The position numbers and the translations under genes are program-made. This document shows, piece after piece, positions 54,715 through 64,000 of a stretch of DNA of 64,000 nt (its first letter is position 1; every line of letters begins with the position of its first letter). The DNA is from Conoideocrella luteorostrata (Eukaryota; Ascomycota; Sordariomycetes; Hypocreales; Clavicipitaceae), in the NCBI GenBank assembly GCA_032433595.1, contig JASWJB010000107.1:58635-122634 (forward strand). Direction: 5' to 3'. Below the pieces are notes generated by a model. The model was not told where the DNA came from, searched no databases, and saw only the letters and a program-made list of their open reading frames with translations.

Positions 54715-55272
54715 CTAAGCAGTAGCATTCAGATACTGAATCATAACAGGAACATCCACCTTCTCACAATTCACCTCTGTCTTCGCATACGTCTGGCCCA
54801 TTTCCCAATGCTCGTTCTTATACTTATTCTCCTTGCACTTCAAATCCAGCTTCACCTCGCCAGCACCCTGAAACTTGCTCCCGTCTCTCGCACACCCCCA
54901 CGCCTGATTAATCTTCAGCAGCCCTGATTCCCGGTCAAACAAGAAGCTCGACCGATCGCCTTCCCCATCCGCGGGAGCCACGCAGTCCCATGTTTTGCCG
55001 TCATAGAAGTAGTTGGGCTGCTGGGCCGAGACAGCATCACATTTGAAGCTATACGACAAGGCGGTGTTCTCGAGCGTAAAGTTGGTGAACCCGTAGGCTA
55101 CTTGGTGTGCGGGCGTCGAAAACACGTCCGATGAATGGTAGTCGAAGCTGCGGATCTTCCATTCGAGAGACTTGGCGGACCTCGATGTGCATACTTTGTC
55201 GGCGGTGCGGGAGAGTGCTTGTCCTGCGGCCAGGAGGACGACGATGAGAGAAGAGGACGTTGAGAAGTACAT
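54715..55272 (-). CDS. Small secreted six-Cys protein
   Basis: 185 aa, single exon, starting at ATG 55272. A clear signal peptide (MYFSTSSSLIVVLLAAGQALS, cleavage near residue 21) is followed by about 165 residues with six cysteines (VCTSR, FKCDA, WDCVA, WGCAR, LKCKE, VNCEK), compatible with three disulphides in a beta-sandwich. It resembles the widespread 'AA1-like'/Alt a 1-like group of secreted ascomycete proteins, recognisable by WKIRSFDYHSSDVFSTPAHQ and YGFTNFTLEN; family membership is from recognition of pattern only. No catalytic motif. Such proteins act as effectors or cell-surface antigens in some fungi; function here is unknown. The frame is open 70 codons further upstream but without a better start. 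Confidence 0.8.
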   Translation of the reverse strand: MYFSTSSSLIVVLLAAGQALSRTADKVCTSRSAKSLEWKIRSFDYHSSDVFSTPAHQVAYGFTNFTLENTALSYSFKCDAVSAQQPNYFYDGKTWDCVAPADGEGDRSSFLFDRESGLLKINQAWGCARDGSKFQGAGEVKLDLKCKENKYKNEHWEMGQTYAKTEVNCEKVDVPVMIQYLNATA

Positions 55273-56205
55273 GATGAGATTTTTCTCTTTCCCCCTTGCG
55301 GTTTGTTTCTTGCGAGGGAAATGGTATATTCCTGACTGCTTGTCAAAATCCGACGAGGTACGAGGATCACCTGCTTCGTGAGATGGAGGAAGCAATGCAA
55401 AAGAGAAAGAACAGAAGATGGGGGAAATTAAACATCGAAACAAGGGGTAAATACTCCGTAGAGATGCACCAATTCTTCTCAAGAATTTCAGACAGAAAAA
55501 AAAGTAAGTTCATCTCCCAGCCAAGCGCTTAGACAATCCAGGGAGTTGCAGCAGCTGCATGTCTCACCTACCTTCCGTGCCACGCGCCAAGCTTAGATTC
55601 GGATCGGCAGCGGCACAATCCAGCTGAGTTTGCACCTGCGTGCCCAAGAAATAACTAAACACACAGTACGGAGTACGTAGTGGTGGTTTTTACCATACAG
55701 CACTCAGTCTTGATTAATTAACGGAGGTCTTGATTGAAGGAGGTCCTGATTGACGATGACGTAGACTTGGCTAATAGATGGAAGATCTGAATATTTGGTA
55801 AAAAGTCTCTCAGATTTATTCCTCTGATAAATATATAGCACGGTGCTTACTATTGCATAATCAAAAACGCACTACTGTGTATTTAGTTATTCTGTTTTGT
55901 ACTACCATGTCGCGCCACATCACGTTACGGCGACAAATAATCATGACATCCGGCGAGGCTGTCGATGTAAATCCCCGTTGAAGCGCCGAGTACTTAGTTA
56001 GTAGATGAATATTCACCGGCCAACCAGTTGCTAGATATGGAATCAAGGTTTGAATTTTCTTCTTTTCGGGAAGGGCAACCAAGGAAATTAATGCTTGCGT
56101 CACACCATGAGTCTCTGCTCACTGCTCCTTGCATCTAACCGTCCAAGAAGTACACGAATTCACATTTCCCCCAAAATGCTCTTTCTCTTAACAAATGAAA
56201 TGGTA
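55273..56205. other. Intergenic, lipase 3' end to secreted-protein promoter
   Basis: 930 bp containing two copies of the 9-mer: TACTCCGTA at 55452 and TACGGAGTA at 55667, both upstream of the secreted-protein gene. No gene seen. Confidence 0.55.
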
Positions 56206-59200
56206 TCATTCTACTACTCCTAGCCTCAGTTTATTGAGGGCATCCTCATACTTGGCGGGACTGTGATCCGTCAACAGCCCAGCACCAAATTGTATTTCCG
56301 TAAACCGGCCTTCAACATCTCGAATATATTTGAGAACAACTCGCCGAGCCGGTTGGCCAATCGTTCCTTCATCATGCAAAACGAATGCATCACGTCTTAG
56401 CACTTTTGTAGTCTCGATTGCAAACACCTCTCCCGGCGGCACAAGCCTCTTTCCCTTCATCGTCCCTCGCAATGCCTGTAGCACTGGTAGTACCCATTCC
56501 TCGTCACCTTCTCTTGGTGCCGCCGGTGTTGTCTGATACCACTTGTCGGCAAGATTGTCTTGAAAGGCCTGCCACATCCTGCGCCGAATTTCGGCCTTGG
56601 TGTGATTTTCATCATTCTTGAAAGCTAGTGCTAGTCCTTGAAAGTCATGTAGGACACCCAAGGAAAGATAAGGCACAATGTCATTTCCGTGTACAACGGT
56701 TGTAATGAGGCCCCGCGTAATTTTGCGCAACGATGGTGACATCAAACCTGGAGGGCCATATGCATACACATGAATGCGTCGACCTCGCGGGAGACGTACG
56801 TCGCTAAACTTTTGGTCCGCCCCGTGTCCTTGTGTAAGAAGTTTTGAGTGAGGTTCTGCTGAGATGACGAAACCAGGGCCGTCGGGGTTTGGCTCAGCCA
56901 GCATGACTCCAAGAAGGGATGTGACACCTCCTCCGAGCGAATGTCCACAGAGAACCAGGCCGTAGCTTGGAAACTCCAATAGTGCTTCTTTCAGTGTGAC
57001 AAGAACGCGGCCGTCGTCTCCAAACAGCAATCTCCTGGCAGATGCATGCACGCCCTTGTGCACCCTGTAAGCTCGGCCGCGCCACATCAGATGGTCATAG
57101 TCACACGTCAAGTCAGCCAATACATCCTCGAAGCCTAAGGTTCCTCGACAAGCTAGCACAACCGCTTTAGCCTCATGGTCAAGTGATATGTAGTGCACTA
57201 AGGGTACGCCAGTTCCTGTAGAACCTGTTGCGTCAGAACCGCCTTGAGGATCCACAAACGAAGCGAGGAGAATGTTGCCGTCCTGTGACTCAGTGTGATG
57301 TGCAAAATGTCGGACATCTTGATGTCTTCTATCCCAGACTTCGCCCGCAGGAAGCTCCTTCGAGATGCCAAGCAGTTTCATAAAGCGGGATCCATAGCAG
57401 GCTGAGGAATACCTCATGTATCTTGCAATATTCGGCAGCAAGTGTCCCGCTGGGAATGTGCCATCAACGAATCCTTCCTTGCGTAGAATGTTGAGAGCAC
57501 CAGAAGCATTATATGCGCTCTTTTGGTAGTACGAGGACAACAGTAATGACGACTGGGAATCGTTCGTCGCCAAGCTGTACAGGCTGGGTGCATAAGACGT
57601 TGAGCGGCGATGATGGTGATGGCCACCCTTGCTATGGGATGGCGTCACAGTTCCGTTTGAGTATCCATCACCAGACGTCCGCGATAACGTCTCCTGGGTA
57701 GAGTAGTCAGTTCGGAATATGGTTGGTGATGAGGGCTGCATCCCACTGGTTGAGTTTCGTGAATACGAATCGGTTAGAGAGACGATGGAGTCTCGTCGGC
57801 GCTCGTGGACGGATACATAGCTGGCTCTTGACGAGGGGCGAGCAAAGGGCTCTGGAGTCTGGGCACGGCGGGCCTGGGTGCTGCGTTGAAGCTGATGTGC
57901 TTGAGTATGGCCGGCCGAAGACTTTGATTTACCGGACGATTCTGAAGATGTAGTAGTACCCCCTACTTTCCATTGCGGTCGCTGTTTTGTTGCGGCACGA
58001 GTTTGCTCCGTATCAAGCGATTCTTTATTCCACATGTTAGATAAGGACTGACTGCTCTCCCTCAACACCTTCTTTAAGCCTGGTCTTTTCTCTGTGCTCT
58101 TTGTGCCACCAAGCAAAGTTTCTCCCTTCTTCTTGGACAAAGATCGCTTGCCCGACTCTGTTGTCGGCTGTTTCTTATCAGACGAGCCACGCGAGGGTGG
58201 TTCCATCGCAGGAGTCCTTGGCTTCTTCTGGTTCGCTGCTCTTTCTAGACCGGATGTCAAGGACCGAATTGATGGCTTGATGTTAGATTCCTGGTCCGCC
58301 TTTTCAGAATGGGTCACGATTCGTGGAGAAGTAGCAGTGCTCGCAGGAGTGGAAGCCTGTCGGTTAGCCGCTTTTGCCTCTGGGCTACTGGTCGATTTGA
58401 CGACTTTTGGTGTTGTTGATGATTGTGTCCCTAACGCTCCAGCCGGTGCCGTCGGAGCATCATCAACAATTTCTACGACTGTAGGTCCGGACTCTTCCTC
58501 TTCGCCTCGAAATGTGGCGGTTCTGAGCTTGTCTCGTTGAATTCTGTAGACCACTGTGTACTTGTGTTCGTTTTCGAGGCCGAAATTCCACGATCGACGG
58601 TTTCCAGGCAGATGAGAAGGCCCACGAGTCTCGATGATCTCAGCCCCGGGTGGCGTGGGCAGTGACAGCATCTGAGGTCCGGTGACGTTGACAGTGATGG
58701 TTTGGACAGACGAAACGGAATTCGATATCGAGACGGTAGTCCCGGGGTCGAGATTTGATGTAATATGGCTCTTAAGTCGTGCCATGACGGCTTCGTCATC
58801 TTCGTTCGCCTCATAGCGTATGCCAAGCTCGCTGTGGTGGTAGCCGGCGCCAGATGTAAGTTCGTGGTCCTTGGCATCATCCTCGTTGTCCGCCACGTCA
58901 ATTCTCTCACCGTCACTGAGAACAACGACGTCCCAAATGACCTCTTCATATGATTGGCGCCGAGCTTCCTCAGTTGCAGAACGCCGAGAGGCTCTTTGTA
59001 AATAAGCCAACGCACTCAAAGCCACGACAAGGTCCGAGACTCCCACTTTTTCCCCTCCGACGCCGGTAGCCGGGTTATTAAATTCTCTTCGAATGAGCGT
59101 AATAATACTGGCAACAGCGCGAGATGAGTCGGTAGAGCCCAACACGTTGTCAAGGGACCCTAGAAGTAGTTGCGAGGCATCAGAGGCAGTCGAAATTGTA

Positions 59201-59583
59201 GTGCCCGTCAAACGAAAGCCAGCCGAGGTCCAAAATACAATCTGCGTAACAGCAAAATGTAAACTTTCCAAACTGCGCTCCAGAATAGTTTCCGTCTCGG
59301 CGGTACTGAGCTGCGAGCCAGATATCGTAATAGTATCACGAGCAGCCCGACTTAAAACAGTCTCCACCAAGCCACGAGCCAGCCCAAGGCTTGATAGCGT
59401 AGTGAACCTAGCAGCATCGAGACTGTAACAGCCAACAACGGAACCTACACGGATAGCGAAGGAAGTTGATCTGGTAGCCAAGCTGACGGCGTGGGCAATA
59501 GGGGCCGGGAGCAGCGTGGGGCCGGGATGGTGACATATGTCGCCAGCAGACGCCTCGACATCATGAAGCCCGCCCTTGGGCAT
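56206..59583 (-). CDS. Class 3 lipase, sn1-specific diacylglycerol-lipase-like
   Basis: Large lipase, 1,125 aa, single exon. The catalytic alpha/beta-hydrolase domain lies in the C-terminal third: VLACRGTLGFEDVLADL (oxyanion region), nucleophile elbow GHSLGGG with S882, and YGPPGLMS followed by HGNDIVPYLSLG carrying the expected Asp; a late His completes the triad. The N-terminal two-thirds includes several hydrophobic stretches (about residues 15-190), an acidic segment, and a long Ser/Pro/Lys-rich disordered linker (about 360-640) with charged low-complexity runs. This architecture matches fungal and animal sn1-specific diacylglycerol lipases, which act at membranes on diacylglycerol; exact substrate is inferred. 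ATG 59583 is the first in frame. Confidence 0.9.
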   Translation of the reverse strand: MPKGGLHDVEASAGDICHHPGPTLLPAPIAHAVSLATRSTSFAIRVGSVVGCYSLDAARFTTLSSLGLARGLVETVLSRAARDTITISGSQLSTAETETILERSLESLHFAVTQIVFWTSAGFRLTGTTISTASDASQLLLGSLDNVLGSTDSSRAVASIITLIRREFNNPATGVGGEKVGVSDLVVALSALAYLQRASRRSATEEARRQSYEEVIWDVVVLSDGERIDVADNEDDAKDHELTSGAGYHHSELGIRYEANEDDEAVMARLKSHITSNLDPGTTVSISNSVSSVQTITVNVTGPQMLSLPTPPGAEIIETRGPSHLPGNRRSWNFGLENEHKYTVVYRIQRDKLRTATFRGEEEESGPTVVEIVDDAPTAPAGALGTQSSTTPKVVKSTSSPEAKAANRQASTPASTATSPRIVTHSEKADQESNIKPSIRSLTSGLERAANQKKPRTPAMEPPSRGSSDKKQPTTESGKRSLSKKKGETLLGGTKSTEKRPGLKKVLRESSQSLSNMWNKESLDTEQTRAATKQRPQWKVGGTTTSSESSGKSKSSAGHTQAHQLQRSTQARRAQTPEPFARPSSRASYVSVHERRRDSIVSLTDSYSRNSTSGMQPSSPTIFRTDYSTQETLSRTSGDGYSNGTVTPSHSKGGHHHHRRSTSYAPSLYSLATNDSQSSLLLSSYYQKSAYNASGALNILRKEGFVDGTFPAGHLLPNIARYMRYSSACYGSRFMKLLGISKELPAGEVWDRRHQDVRHFAHHTESQDGNILLASFVDPQGGSDATGSTGTGVPLVHYISLDHEAKAVVLACRGTLGFEDVLADLTCDYDHLMWRGRAYRVHKGVHASARRLLFGDDGRVLVTLKEALLEFPSYGLVLCGHSLGGGVTSLLGVMLAEPNPDGPGFVISAEPHSKLLTQGHGADQKFSDVRLPRGRRIHVYAYGPPGLMSPSLRKITRGLITTVVHGNDIVPYLSLGVLHDFQGLALAFKNDENHTKAEIRRRMWQAFQDNLADKWYQTTPAAPREGDEEWVLPVLQALRGTMKGKRLVPPGEVFAIETTKVLRRDAFVLHDEGTIGQPARRVVLKYIRDVEGRFTEIQFGAGLLTDHSPAKYEDALNKLRLGVVE

Positions 59584-61820
59584 CGCGGCTCTGTAAGTCT
59601 TTGAGCTTTGTTAACTGAGTATAATGGATCTGGCGGGGAAAATAAAAGCATTATACGCGGTAGTGCAATATATAAAGAGTGTTGAGAGTTGGGTTACAGC
59701 ACGAAATACTGGAAATGGCAATAATACAGCGCGGGATCGATATGCGTGCGGCCGGATGATGGTCCCGATGATGGTGGTGACACAAGCACGACCGGGAGTG
59801 GCGATATTTGAGTCTTTCCTTGCGGCGGGCTGAGGGCGTAACAGAAAGGCCGTATTTTCCGTTTGTTGGGGCTGCAAGTGAAGTGGGTGTGGGTTCGATC
59901 GATGATGTGTCTGGCTTTGACGTCTAGTACTTGCAATAGAGGCGATTTGTTGTGGAAGGCCCTTTCTCGCGCGCATTATACTTGCACAATACTCCGTGGT
60001 CGCGGACATCATTGTTGGACTTGGGGTCGCGAGCCCGGCGACATTAGCATGTGATAGTGACTTGTAACCATATCATCGGCCACTAAGCCATTTCATTTCC
60101 CTCACATCGTCCGCGTCACCAGCTGCCCGTATTGGAACGCAGCCGTTCCTGATTTGGAGGCCAAAACCTCGTCAACAAAGGAATCCCCGTTCCCACGTTC
60201 CCGCGGTTTATTTATGGGCAATAAATATGTACCAGCATGGCCATGCGAACAGCGTTATCTGGCCACAAAGATAACGCGCATTCCTCAGCTTCCTCATGTG
60301 GATACCGCCTGCAACAGACTTCGGCGTGTTAGCAACCCGACTGACTGAGTGCGTGCGCCCAGAGATTTTCAGGAACCCGCCCCTCCATCATGTCGGGCGG
60401 CAATTATCATCGGCCTGGAACTTCACCTGACGCCAATTGCCAGCGATAATGATGCAGCGGAACAGGGGAAATTCGGTGCATTGGTTCGGCCAGGGGCGAC
60501 CGGGCATCAGAAAGCCGACGTCATGCGGGAGATCAAATGGAATTGCGTCGGTCAGTCGCGTTGGACCCGGAGACTAGATTGTTAGCCTGTTAGCCTTGTG
60601 AATTGCCACCGTTTGGTCGCTTCACAAGAAATATTCAACACACGTTGAAAGTATCGAATTGAAAGGGACTGGAGGACTGGAGGAACTCATTGGGCACCAG
60701 TTTGTCCAATTCCTCAGCCCGTTCTGGCACCATTACTCGTCCGGGCAGCAGAGGGGGGGGATTACAAAATGGGTGCTGTGTGACAACAAATGCTTGGATC
60801 TCGATGCCGGACGAGCAGAAAATGGAGTCAGGGGCCGGCTCGTCCACAATGCCTGTACTCTCCGTACGGAGAAACTACAATACAATAGCAGTCTACGGTC
60901 CAGCTGCCCCGTAACTGGGGGGGGGGGGGCCGTTTCCAAGAATAAACACATAAACACGAAGGAGGCACAACATTCAGGTTCACGTCTGCCTCCGCCGCGC
61001 AACCCTGTCAATAGTCGGTATTAAATGGCGTCAACGCGACAAGAATGATGCCTGCGGAGTGCGGAGTACGGAGTATTCCCACGCTCTACACAAGTTGATC
61101 CAAGACACTTGGCATAAAAGTTAAAGGATATCTCCCATCAGGCAAACATAGTACGGAGCAGTAATTCCTGCCTCCATCTGGTTAGTATCCATGCAGTTTT
61201 ATTGGTGTCTGAGACCCCGTGCTGCTTGCGGCGCCTCATGCATCACCCAGAGCTTTCACTCCGTAATTCGACATCTATTGTAGCGCTGGGACTTCGATTT
61301 TGACTACAGGGTTAGCTGCCTGCACACGCGGAGACAAAGTACTTGACCCTTCACAGCTCACGCTGATGTGAGCGTGTTGCCCAGTATGTATGCTAAGGGG
61401 CTTCAAAAACGCCAATCAGTTGCCGCCACTTCCCCACAAGGGCCGTACAGAGGACTACTGGTGCTGAGCACGGAGCCTGCAACAATCCATTTCGGCGGTC
61501 TCAGCCTCGCGGATATGGACAAGCGGTCACAGTAGTCCCTGAATACGACCTGCACGCAAGCCCTGGTCCACTCTTCTGGTCCCTGCCTCGCTGTGCCTCG
61601 CGAACATGATAACTATGTTTTTCCAACTTGCTTCCGTCCATTAATTAACCTTTCCAATCCATCTCTTCCATCTATTCATCCGGAACCTTCCCCCTCTCGC
61701 TTCTTTGCCCAGCTCTTACCGTTTCGATTGTCCAACGTCGCGAATACCGAAACACCGTCTTGCTATTGACTGGCCCCATCAATTCAGGGTCGACTTCCTT
61801 CAGCAACCGCTTGCAGCCAC
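59584..61820. other. Divergent intergenic, lipase / GNA1
   Basis: 2.2 kb without a supported gene. It contains a TCTCCGTACGGAGA palindrome (60859-60872), a G-run near 60918-60930, and the densest cluster of the ACGGAGT motif (61054-61075, with single-mismatch copies at 61152 and 61257). The last 200 bp is pyrimidine-rich and probably the GNA1 5' leader. Confidence 0.5.
61054..61075. repeat. Tandem 7-mer array (GCGGAGT)2-ACGGAGT-A
   Basis: Three adjacent seven-base units, the last forming the exact TACGGAGTA word. It suggests the dispersed 9-mer can arise from or expand into heptamer tandem arrays. Confidence 0.85.
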
Positions 61821-62484
61821 ATGCCTCATCCCACGACCGAAGTCATGGCTACCGAGGAAGGCCTCTTCTCACAAAATCTCGTATCTGAGGCCGTCTCAGA
61901 GAAGCTACCAGAAGGCTACAAGCTGCGGGCTCTTCGCGAGACCGACTTTGATACTGGTTTCCTCGAGTGCTTGCGGGTGTTGACAACGGTCGGTGACATC
62001 ACCAAGGAGCAATTCGCAGAGCAGTTTAAGAAGATGAAACGGCAGCAAGACTACTACATTATTGTTATCGAAGACACAAACAGGACAGAGGGTGAAAACT
62101 CTGTGGTGGCTACTGGTGCTCTGATTGTCGAGCACAAGTTGTATGTTTATCTTGTTCAGTTCACCAGGCACATTTTCCACTACGGACGACGCTGCAATTG
62201 GATCAAATGCATCATTTGAGCTAATTTCGCGTGTCTATAGCATTCACAGCCTCGGTGCCGTCGGGCACATCGAAGATATTGCCGTGGCCAAAGACCAGCA
62301 GGGTAAGAAGCTAGGTCTGCGGCTTATTCAGGCTCTAGATCACGTCGCCGAAAAAGTAGGCTGCTACAAGTGCATTCTTGACTGCAGCGACGCCAACGAA
62401 GGCTTTTATGTCAAGTGCGGGTTCCGACGGGCGGGCCTGCAGATGGCACACTACTATCAGGGAAGCAAAAGTAAACCACAATAA
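61821..62484 (+). CDS. GNA1: Glucosamine-6-phosphate N-acetyltransferase
   Basis: GNAT-fold enzyme that acetylates glucosamine-6-phosphate with acetyl-CoA, an essential step towards UDP-GlcNAc for chitin, glycoprotein and GPI synthesis in the cytosol. Exons 61821-62140 and 62241-62484 (100-nt intron, CTAAT branch) give 187 aa from the first ATG, or 179 aa from a second in-frame ATG at 61845 (MATEEGLF). Most fungal homologues begin like the latter, so the shorter form may be the main product. Landmarks: VLTTVGDITKEQF, GHIEDIAVAKDQQGKKLGLRLI with the acetyl-CoA pyrophosphate loop QxxGxxL, GCYKCILDCSDANEGFYVKCGF. The splice joins VEHKF to IHSLGAVG exactly in the conserved strand. Confidence 0.95.
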
Positions 62485-63934
62485 GTCCCATTTGCGCTTG
62501 GCTTTCAACGCTTCCACCACGAGTCACCCCCTTCATACTCTCCTGACAATCCTCTACATCATTTTAATTCCGGCCGATACTATAACACCCCTTTACCATA
62601 GTCTAAAATGGGTTTTTTATTTGCCTCGTGGAAAATGGGGAAGGAGTACTGTTGCGTTTAGTGTCACTATAATTATGAAAAATATCTGACCTTTGGCAAT
62701 CCCATTGACTGGGATCAGTCTGTTTGTCTTTACGTTGTACTTTGGCTTTTGGATTTTCTTATGCATAGAGGCTGATGCTTTGAATGTTTTTCTTCATGGC
62801 GCAGGTAGCAAAATCTAGATCAGGCGCAAATACGCAACCACGCACACAAAATTCGGAACGGACGGACGCGCCATACATACAATGCATCGTGCTTACATTC
62901 ACTCGGCTCTCATTTTTGTTGTTGGACATGTTTTCGAATGACCCACCAATTATTTGCCGTAACAGTTGGGGATGTTGTTCGAGCATGCTACATTCTTTAG
63001 CAAAACGAGTGGCAAAACAACAAGAGCTGTGGGCTGAAGTGGACCAGGAAATGCTTAGGCCGGGAGGACAATTTTTTTTTCTTTTGACTTTAATCAACGA
63101 ACACGGCCTTGGCCGACCACGTCGATATCATGATTGTGGGCTTGAAGACATCATTAGGTGGCAGACGTCGTGAGTGCATATGTGCGCTATACGTATTGTG
63201 GAGCTGACTGCATATGTATCCGTGAACTCAGATGGGTTTCTCAACCCCTTCGGTCCTCTCTATGTAGCTGATTAAAGAGTAGAGTCTGCGAAATTTTTAG
63301 CAGTGGCCAGACAACATACATGAAGGATATACTCGCTATTTCTGTCACCACGCCGTATACTCGTATACTACCCAAAGTAGTGTAGATGTCACAACAGCTA
63401 GCCCCAACGGCTACTCATGAACGTTAGGCAATCTGTACTCCGTAAACTTATCTACCCTCCGTTATTCTCGTTCGTCAACAGCACGATAGCAGCGGATCAC
63501 GCGAGATCACGGCTCACATCAAGATAGCCTATGGCGGGGTGCCCCGTCCAGCCATCCGTCCCTCCATCACATCCTCATGCAGCACATCCCTGTGCCATCT
63601 CACACTTACGCAACAAGCGTCGCGTCTCCCCATGCACCATTATCTGAAGGAGTACCGCGTAATAGTCCCACGTCTCCTTTTCCAGCATTGATTTTCTTCG
63701 GGACATAGCTGAAAATGAAATATCCCCTCTGCATACTGTGTAATCCGTTCTTTTAACGTCCCATTGCGAGTGGACCTCCTGTACGAATCGCACCTGGGTC
63801 ACACTGGCAACTTTTGCCTTTTGTCGGATGTAGCGACCGCTCGATTGACTCGCTTATGCCAGCTACCCATGTGTTTCTGTCACTGCATACGCTAGCATGT
63901 GATGAATCAGACGACCAGACCCGCCTTCTTCCCG
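62485..63934. other. Intergenic, GNA1 to right edge
   Basis: 1.45 kb. One TACTCCGTA copy at 63436. Frames of up to 129 codons lack recognisable domains. The final stretch is rich in CCACCA just before the window ends. Confidence 0.45.
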
Positions 63935-64000
63935 ATGAAGCCATCGGCCAATACCTCCACCACCACCATGGCGACGGCTTACCCTCAAGTTGGGCGCCCA
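63935..64000 (+). CDS. Possible 5' end of a gene cut by the window edge
   Basis: An open frame starts with ATG at 63935, with a second in-frame ATG at 63968 in good context (CACCATGG), and runs off the window: MKPSANTSTTTMATAYPQVG. The preceding sequence is C-rich as in fungal leaders. Only 22 residues are visible, so neither the gene nor its product can be confirmed. Confidence 0.25.
   Translation, partial: MKPSANTSTTTMATAYPQVGRP

Noticed and set aside
1..64000. CRISPR arrays, bacterial-type operons, plasmid or phage features
   Set aside because: Spliceosomal introns and fungal families throughout; no regularly spaced direct repeats with spacers were seen.

Overview
This is a 64-kb piece of a filamentous ascomycete nuclear genome. 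The introns are short (50-130 nt, one of 221 nt), GT..AG, often with a CTAAC-like branch point. The gene families are typical fungal ones: two Zn2Cys6 regulators, a HET-domain protein, a DUF6536 membrane protein, an SskA/Ssk1 response regulator, a pisatin-demethylase-like P450 and an ochratoxinase-like amidohydrolase. Family flavour suggests Sordariomycetes, probably Hypocreales; that placement is inference. I support 21 protein-coding genes, one tRNA-Glu, one clear pseudogene (GH43) and one possible gene start at the right edge. Exon coordinates were worked out by joining frames at splice sites and checking that the summed length is a multiple of three.

Layout. 1-5.3 kb: serine dehydratase (+) and a four-exon DUF6536 membrane protein (-). 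8-9.6 kb: secreted GH13 alpha-amylase. 11.4-17.2 kb: Cys-rich heavy-metal P1B-ATPase (+) convergent with a Zn2Cys6 regulator (-). 21-30 kb: ochratoxinase-like amidohydrolase (-), a six-exon P450 (+) and a sugar-porter MFS transporter (-). 32.8-34.6 kb: intracellular GH13 alpha-glucosidase (+), divergent from the transporter across a 3.2-kb intergenic region. 35.6-47.3 kb is gene-dense and mostly housekeeping: acid-sphingomyelinase-like phosphodiesterase, tyrosine phosphatase, mitoribosomal protein, Ssk1, O-methyltransferase and a CCDC97-like protein. 47.5-53.3 kb: tRNA-Glu, a decayed GH43 gene, a Zn2Cys6 regulator abutting it tail to tail, and a HET-domain protein. 54.7-62.5 kb: small secreted Cys protein, large class-3 lipase, glucosamine-6-phosphate N-acetyltransferase.

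How genes may work together. Amylase, sugar transporter and alpha-glucosidase form a plausible starch/malto-oligosaccharide route: secreted hydrolysis, uptake, intracellular hydrolysis. The transporter and glucosidase are arranged head to head as in fungal MAL clusters. An imperfect palindrome close to TGTCGGnCCGACA (inverted CGG/CCG triplets) recurs six times in their shared intergenic region and once about 250 bp before the amylase ATG. It is a candidate common operator for a Zn2Cys6 activator.

The second unusual signal is a 9-mer, TACTCCGTA/TACGGAGTA. I count 16 exact copies, all outside confidently called coding sequence, sometimes as tandem or perfect-palindrome doublets. Roughly half a copy is expected by chance in 64 kb.
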